A DNA stretch of 64,000 nucleotides from Mycoavidus cysteinexigens (GTDB taxonomy: Bacteria > Pseudomonadota > Gammaproteobacteria > Burkholderiales > Burkholderiaceae), in contig NZ_AP018150.1 in the NCBI RefSeq assembly GCF_003966915.1, forward strand, positions 2,046,001-2,110,000. Direction: 5' to 3'. The notes under the pieces are model-generated. The model saw only the letters and a program-made list of their open reading frames with translations. It searched no databases and was not told the origin of the DNA. Numbering within the stretch: the stretch's first letter is position 1; each line of letters starts with the position of its first letter. Both the position numbers and the translations under genes were made by a program. Positions 59,529 through 64,000 of the stretch are shown here, piece after piece.

Positions 59529-59859
59529 GCGAATAAGCCCATAAGTGCTTGAATTAGGAAAACAGAGAGGCTTTAATCGCCTATCAGCGCAGGAAGCAAA
59601 AGCGTATTATAAACGAAGCGACTCCCAGCCGGAGAGCATAAAAATCTTTAATAACAGTGACACCACCTAGCCTCAACAGAATAACTGGTGTTCGTTAGAA
59701 CCGTCCTCAAATTTATAACTGAGCGATCTAAGCGCGACGCATCAAAGCTAGACAGAAAAGCCTTCAAATCAAATATAGCCATTCGGCTAGCTATTACTCA
59801 TCGGATAAGCGCTACACAATAACAGTACCGTACTTGAGCTGCTAAAGCATACAGTTGAA
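59529..59859. other. Gene-free stretch between lapA and the Rpn gene
   Basis: These 331 bases hold the divergent starts of lapA and the Rpn-type gene. I see no gene, clear promoter, tRNA or strong hairpin. Two TTCG tetramers (near 59694 and 59783) have no partner at PIP-box spacing. Confidence 0.45.
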
Positions 59860-60777
59860 ATGAAAAAATTATCCATGCCGCATGATGCGCTGTATAAGTC
59901 TTTCTTAAAAGATATTGATATAGCGCAAGAGTTTTTGCAGCTTCATTTGCCGCTGTATCTGCAAAAAGAATGTGATTTCAATACGCTACAACTGGTTTCA
60001 GGCGCTTTTGTGCAAAGTAATCTCAGCCAGCGCTTTGCCGATATAGTGTATTCAGTGAATAGCCCAGACGGACAAGACAAGCTGTATATCTTAATGGAAC
60101 ATGAGAGTACTGCCAGCGCTCTTCCGCCGTTTAAGCTTTCAAGTTACTTAAACGGCATCATGCAGCAGCATCTTGAACAAGGTCATAAACAACTACCAGC
60201 TGTATTTGAGATGATTTTTTACCGGGGCGAACGGCCTTATCCAGGACCTACGAATTATTTGAATTGCTTTAAGCGTAAGCAGTTAGCGCAAAAACGCTTG
60301 GGGCTGCCTGCATCGGTCAAAATTCTAGATCTACCCACTATTCCAGACGAAGAAATAAAGCGCTATAAACGTATGGCGGCGCTAACCTTAGCGCAAAAAT
60401 ACATAGGCACGCAAAATTTAATGCAGTTTGCACCGCAGTTAGCCGAACTGTTGCAATGTTACCCCTTGCCGGTTGAAAAACTGAGGCAGTTAATCTACTA
60501 TTTAGTTGAAGAAGGCCGTGGCGATGATGGGCTGTTTTTACAGTTCTTGATGGAAAACGTAAGACAATGTCGAGAGGATGAAGAGATGAAAACACTAGGG
60601 CAATTTTTGCGAGATGAAGGGCGCGAAGAAGGGCGGAGAGAAGGCTGGCGTGAGGGCCAGCGCAAAGGCGAGCAACTAAAAGCACTTGCTATTGCTCAAA
60701 ATCTGCAGAATCTAGGATTAGAGCTAGATACGATTAAAAGAGTCACAGGTCTTTCTGATCTTAAAGGATTCGCATAA
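59860..60777 (+). CDS. Rpn/YhgA-family recombination-promoting nuclease
   Basis: A 305-residue protein starting MKKLSMPHDALYKSFLKDIDIAQEFLQLHL, of which PHDALYKSFL is diagnostic of the Rpn (transposase_31) family. The PD-(D/E)XK-like core shows RFADIVYSV and LYILMEHEST (Asp and Glu-type metal ligands); the C-terminus has the GREEGRREGWREGQ repeat and a helical end (~255-305). E. coli Rpn proteins are DNA endonucleases that raise RecA-independent recombination. Such genes are often mobile and multicopy. It is inserted with its neighbour between lapA and ihfB. The frame is intact. Confidence 0.9.
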   Translation: MKKLSMPHDALYKSFLKDIDIAQEFLQLHLPLYLQKECDFNTLQLVSGAFVQSNLSQRFADIVYSVNSPDGQDKLYILMEHESTASALPPFKLSSYLNGIMQQHLEQGHKQLPAVFEMIFYRGERPYPGPTNYLNCFKRKQLAQKRLGLPASVKILDLPTIPDEEIKRYKRMAALTLAQKYIGTQNLMQFAPQLAELLQCYPLPVEKLRQLIYYLVEEGRGDDGLFLQFLMENVRQCREDEEMKTLGQFLRDEGREEGRREGWREGQRKGEQLKALAIAQNLQNLGLELDTIKRVTGLSDLKGFA

Positions 60778-60957
60778 ATATATTTCACTATTAATATTTA
60801 TCAATCCAAACGCTGGCGGGCTGGAGAGCATCAAAACTCAGGATTCCGGCCGCCAGCTCCGCAAGGATTTATATTCCTTCAGCTAGCTAAATTCTCTTCT
60901 TCAGTATTTAGTTTTGGACTCTGACCTTTTAATGACTGTTGCATACGTCCTATCTTA

Positions 60958-62145
60958 TCAGCATCTAAGAGAATGAGATCTCGTAATCGGCCGACGAGGC
61001 GTATCTTTACGGTGCCTGAATGAAGAGGACCTTCCTGGAGTTACTTCAAGCCATATTCTTTCTGCAAAAGATAAAGGATTTATATCCATGCGAAGCCATA
61101 TAGCGTCAATCTCTTCTTTTTCAGGTAAGGCACCGTCTATATCTTCCGCTTGCGAAAATGGTCGAAACAGTTCAACAGCGTTTCTAATTAAGGTCATTAT
61201 TTCATTAATGTTATTTTTATCATTAGCCAAGCTTTTGAAGAACTCTTCGCTATACGTATTCTTATCACCAAGCGGCACAAGTTTCTTTTGATTGTCTCTG
61301 TAAAATTCCGCGATTTTTACTAGTGCTTCTTGCCTCTCATCTTGCGGAAAATTTGTCTCTTTCTCTTTTAAAAGAGTTGTACCTAATTTAAGTGCCGTAG
61401 TAAAAGAGCGCATAAATCCACTCGCATCTGCATTTTTTTTAAGCTTTGCCACACTTTCTACATCTTGCTTTTGTATCCATTCCTTAAATTTTTGAATGTT
61501 GAATACGCCATCTGAATCCGTAACAAATAATTTATTAAGCCCTACTAATGCACATTCAATAGATCGCTGCTGGCGTAGTTGTTTTTGATTAACACCGCCC
61601 AGACTACTATCTATAGGGAGCATTCCGGTATATGAAATAGGGGCTTGCTCCATAACCACTCTATTTTTGCTGCTCTTGTGAAATACTTGTTCCTCTCCTC
61701 CTGAAATCTTGCGCCATGCCTGATCGAGAATCTGTCCCATTTTTTGTCTGTATGAAGCCTTGGTTTGGCACTCCGCCGAATCTACCTGCTTAGGCACGCA
61801 GCCTGGCGACTCAGATAAAAATTCTGTAGCTGTAATAATATTATCCTCATTAGAATTTATCGGACTTAATGAATCTAGAGGGATTATTTCAGACGGCTCA
61901 ATTTTGGCTAGTCTATTCATGGCCCTACGCTTTTCCTGCGCTCCACGCGCCAATGCGTTTTCAACTGACGCACGATGGATATTACGTTTTTTCAATGCAT
62001 GATTAGCAGAAGAAAACATCATTGATTGATCGTGGTCTGACAATTCTAGCGTCACAGATATACGAATAGGCCGCTGTCGAGTAAAATCCTTTTCCTCCAC
62101 TAAAGGAAAAGGCTGCCCTTTTTTACCTGCATATCCGCCTATCAT
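60958..62145 (-). CDS. Protein of unknown function, inserted by ihfB
   Basis: I do not recognise this gene. The ATG at 62145 (MIGGYAGKKGQPFPLVEEKD) with an AAGGTG Shine-Dalgarno gives 395 residues; a GTG three codons upstream is weaker. It is hydrophilic with no signal or membrane segment, mixed charge, Ser-rich in places, and mostly helical from ~195 on (FNIQKFKEWIQKQDVESVAK; DNKNTYSEEF-like stretches; NNINEIMTLIRNAVELFRPF). The end is very basic (RHRKDTPRRPITRSHS). No PIP box precedes it. Features fit a secreted or host-directed protein, but nothing proves it. AT content is above that of the neighbours, hinting at transfer. Confidence 0.75.
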   Translation of the reverse strand: MIGGYAGKKGQPFPLVEEKDFTRQRPIRISVTLELSDHDQSMMFSSANHALKKRNIHRASVENALARGAQEKRRAMNRLAKIEPSEIIPLDSLSPINSNEDNIITATEFLSESPGCVPKQVDSAECQTKASYRQKMGQILDQAWRKISGGEEQVFHKSSKNRVVMEQAPISYTGMLPIDSSLGGVNQKQLRQQRSIECALVGLNKLFVTDSDGVFNIQKFKEWIQKQDVESVAKLKKNADASGFMRSFTTALKLGTTLLKEKETNFPQDERQEALVKIAEFYRDNQKKLVPLGDKNTYSEEFFKSLANDKNNINEIMTLIRNAVELFRPFSQAEDIDGALPEKEEIDAIWLRMDINPLSFAERIWLEVTPGRSSSFRHRKDTPRRPITRSHSLRC

Positions 62146-62288
62146 TAAAATCACCTTAAAAAAAAGAAAAATCTAACCCTTTGATAGCTTCTCTGCAGCC
62201 AAGTTCGCACATCTGCACAAATTTTCCTGGAAGAAGAACTACCACTTGCTGCGCATGTGTTCATACGCGATGAAGACTATTATAGATT

Positions 62289-62308
62289 TTTCTAATTAAA
62301 ATTAGAAA
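62289..62308. repeat. 9-bp inverted repeat between unknown gene and ihfB
   Basis: TTTCTAATT and AATTAGAAA stand 2 nt apart in an AT-rich stretch downstream of ihfB. It may be an operator or a weak terminator for the rpsA-ihfB transcript. Confidence 0.35.
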
Positions 62309-62366
62309 TTAATTGTAATTATCTATTTTATAGGGGAATTGAATGAGAGAAGAGCGCTTCGTTGTT

Positions 62367-62645
62367 TCAACGATTTACTTGCTCACGTAATGCTTTGCCT
62401 GGTTTAAAGTGCGGCACGTATTTCTCTTGCACTAAGACTTCTTCGCCTGACTTGGGGTTTCGACCAACCCTAGGGCGACGACAATTGACAGAAAAACTAC
62501 CGAAACCACGAATCTCGATGCGATGGCCTTGAGCCAGTGCTCCAGACATCGCATCGAGGAGCGCGCTTACCGCCAGGCTTGTGTCTTTAAGCACAAGTAA
62601 CGGAAAGCGCGCCGCGAGTTGCGCGACCAATTCAGATCTGGTCAT
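62367..62645 (-). CDS. ihfB: Integration host factor beta subunit
   Basis: Partner of IhfA (39454-39903). The 92-residue protein begins [15 protein letters not shown] and has the HU/IHF landmarks [23 protein letters not shown], of which [12 protein letters not shown] is the DNA-intercalating arm. It lies 6 nt after rpsA, the usual rpsA-ihfB arrangement, so it is read from the rpsA promoter. Note NCRRP where HYRAP-type sequence is commoner. Confidence 0.95.
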   Translation of the reverse strand: MTRSELVAQLAARFPLLVLKDTSLAVSALLDAMSGALAQGHRIEIRGFGSFSVNCRRPRVGRNPKSGEEVLVQEKYVPHFKPGKALREQVNR

Positions 62646-62651
62646 GCCCGC

Positions 62652-64000
62652 TTACTGATTTTGACTATCCAGCTTGGCTTTAAGCAGTGCACCAAGGTTG
62701 GTGGTCCCGCTTGCTGCTGCGTTATCGCGTTGGCTATCTGGCTGCACGCCGGCATCTTTTGCTTTTATTGATAGATTAATGCTACGCGCTTTACGGTCAA
62801 TATTGATGACCATCGCATCAACCGCATCACCTTCTTTAAGTACAGTGCGCGCATCTTCAACTCGATCACGGCCGATTTCAGAAGCACGCAAGTAGCCGTC
62901 GACATCCGTTGTCAGCGCTACTACAGCGCCTTTAGCGTCCACTGATTTAACTGTGCCTTGCACGACTGAACCTTTGTCATGCACCGCAACATAGTTATTA
63001 AATGAATCGCCTTCAAGCTGCTTAATACCAAGCGAAATGCGTTCTTTTTCAACGTCGATACCTAATACCACGGCCTCAACCTCGTCGCCTTTCTTAAATT
63101 TGCGCACGGCCTCTTCGGCTGCTTCATTCCATGACAGGTCGGACAAGTGCACTAAACCGTCGATCGCGCCAGGCAAGCCAATAAATACACCGAAATCAGT
63201 GATGGATTTAATCGCGCCTGAAAGTTTGTCGCCTTTTTTGTAGTTACGGCTAAAGTCGTCCCATGGATTAGGTTTGCATTGTTTCATGCCAAGGCTAATA
63301 CGGCGACGGTCTTCGTCAATCTCAAGCACCATCACTTCAACCTCATCACCCAACTGTACGGCTTTACCTGGAGCAACGTTTTTATTCGTCCAATCCATCT
63401 CGGACACATGCACTAAGCCTTCAATGCCGGATTCAACTTCAACAAATGCACCATAGTCAGTAATATTAGTGACTTTACCAAACAAACGGGTGCTAGATGG
63501 ATAGCGACGCGCAATGCCTTCCCATGGATCGCCACCGAGCTGTTTGACCCCCAGTGAAACGCGGTTCTTTTCTTGGTCGAATTTGAGAATCTTGGCTGTG
63601 ATCGTTTGGCCTACAGTCAGCGCCTCACTTGGATGACGCACACGCCGCCAAGCAATATCCGTGATATGCAATAACCCATCAATGCCGCCCAAATCAACAA
63701 ATGCGCCATAATCGGTAATATTTTTAACGATACCTTCAACCACTGCGCCTTCTTGTAAGGTTTCAAGCAGTTTCGCCCGCTCTTCACCTTGTGATGCCTC
63801 AATCACAGCGCGGCGCGAGAGCACCACATTATTACGCTTGCGATCTAATTTAATCACGCGGAATTCAGTTGTCGTACCCTCATAAGGCGTGGTGTCTTTA
63901 ACTGGACGCGTATCAATCAATGAACCTGGCAAAAAGGCGCGGATGCCGTTTACCATAACCGTCAGACCACCTTTAACCTTACCGGTAATTGTGCCAGTGA
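62652..64000 (-). CDS. rpsA: 30S ribosomal protein S1 (5' part outside window)
   Basis: About 448 C-terminal residues are visible; roughly the first 120 of the usual ~560-570 lie beyond base 64000. At least four S1/OB-fold RNA-binding repeats are clear: [42 protein letters not shown], [25 protein letters not shown] and the C-terminal [25 protein letters not shown] unit. S1 brings mRNA to the 30S subunit. ihfB follows after 6 nt. Confidence 0.97.
   Translation of the reverse strand, partial: TGTITGKVKGGLTVMVNGIRAFLPGSLIDTRPVKDTTPYEGTTTEFRVIKLDRKRNNVVLSRRAVIEASQGEERAKLLETLQEGAVVEGIVKNITDYGAFVDLGGIDGLLHITDIAWRRVRHPSEALTVGQTITAKILKFDQEKNRVSLGVKQLGGDPWEGIARRYPSSTRLFGKVTNITDYGAFVEVESGIEGLVHVSEMDWTNKNVAPGKAVQLGDEVEVMVLEIDEDRRRISLGMKQCKPNPWDDFSRNYKKGDKLSGAIKSITDFGVFIGLPGAIDGLVHLSDLSWNEAAEEAVRKFKKGDEVEAVVLGIDVEKERISLGIKQLEGDSFNNYVAVHDKGSVVQGTVKSVDAKGAVVALTTDVDGYLRASEIGRDRVEDARTVLKEGDAVDAMVINIDRKARSINLSIKAKDAGVQPDSQRDNAAASGTTNLGALLKAKLDSQNQ

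Noticed and set aside
62145..62340. PIP box upstream of the unknown gene
   Set aside because: No CGAA pair with 16-nt spacing on the plus strand in this region.

Overview
The window looks like part of the chromosome of a host-associated betaproteobacterium of the Burkholderiaceae, most like the fungus-inhabiting Mycoavidus/Glomeribacter lineage (inference). Several blocks keep a Burkholderia-type gene order: nuoA-N plus DUF2818; thrS-infC-rpmI-rplT-pheST-ihfA-merR-tRNA-Pro; and rpsA-ihfB...lapAB-ugd-rfaE1-hldD-comEA-like. Between them sit accessory genes of the kind found in bacteria living with eukaryotes: an F-box-like/pentapeptide protein, an ankyrin protein, a giant NACHT-WD40 protein and part of an Hrp-type type III secretion system (T3SS).

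Layout. 1-2.9 kb: 5' part of an F-box-like/pentapeptide-repeat gene, yaaA, and a small ankyrin gene behind a perfect Hrp-type (PIP/hrpII box) promoter. 2.9-18.2 kb: complete 14-gene complex I operon read leftwards, with DUF2818 at its end. 18.3-27.2 kb: tRNA-Leu, bamC and a divergent mdtABC-type RND efflux operon. 27.2-31.4 kb: mobile-element wreckage: an hsdM 3' remnant, an IS3-family element into whose terminal repeat an IS150-type element has inserted, and a 5'-truncated, frameshifted group II intron that keeps domain V. 31.7-36.1 kb: a 1461-residue TPR/NACHT/pentapeptide/WD40 protein with 13 nearly identical 126-bp WD40 units. 36.4-38.8 kb: DUF1016 nuclease and a mazEF-type module. 38.9-47.0 kb: translation genes and tRNAs Pro and Val. 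47.3-53.9 kb: a complete hrpB-type T3SS operon (hrpB1-sctI-J-K-L-N-O-T) behind a second perfect PIP box. 54.1-64.0 kb: ADP-heptose and envelope genes, ihfB and the 3' part of rpsA, with an Rpn-type gene and an unknown gene inserted between lapA and ihfB.

How it fits together. The ankyrin gene and the T3SS operon, about 50 kb apart, share the same promoter architecture (TTCGB-N15-TTCGB-N30/31-YANNNT). This predicts one AraC-type HrpB/HrpX regulator for both and marks the ankyrin protein as a candidate effector. The F-box-like gene at the left edge and the NACHT-WD40 gene share a homologous hinge plus pentapeptide module behind different N-termini, so they look like members of one modular family. 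The T3SS stator protein SctL carries a C-terminal extension of about 240 residues built from some 40 acidic (D/E/S) pentads, which I do not know from any other SctL. The WD40 array varies only at a few fixed positions per blade, the pattern known from fungal HET-D/HET-E incompatibility NLRs.
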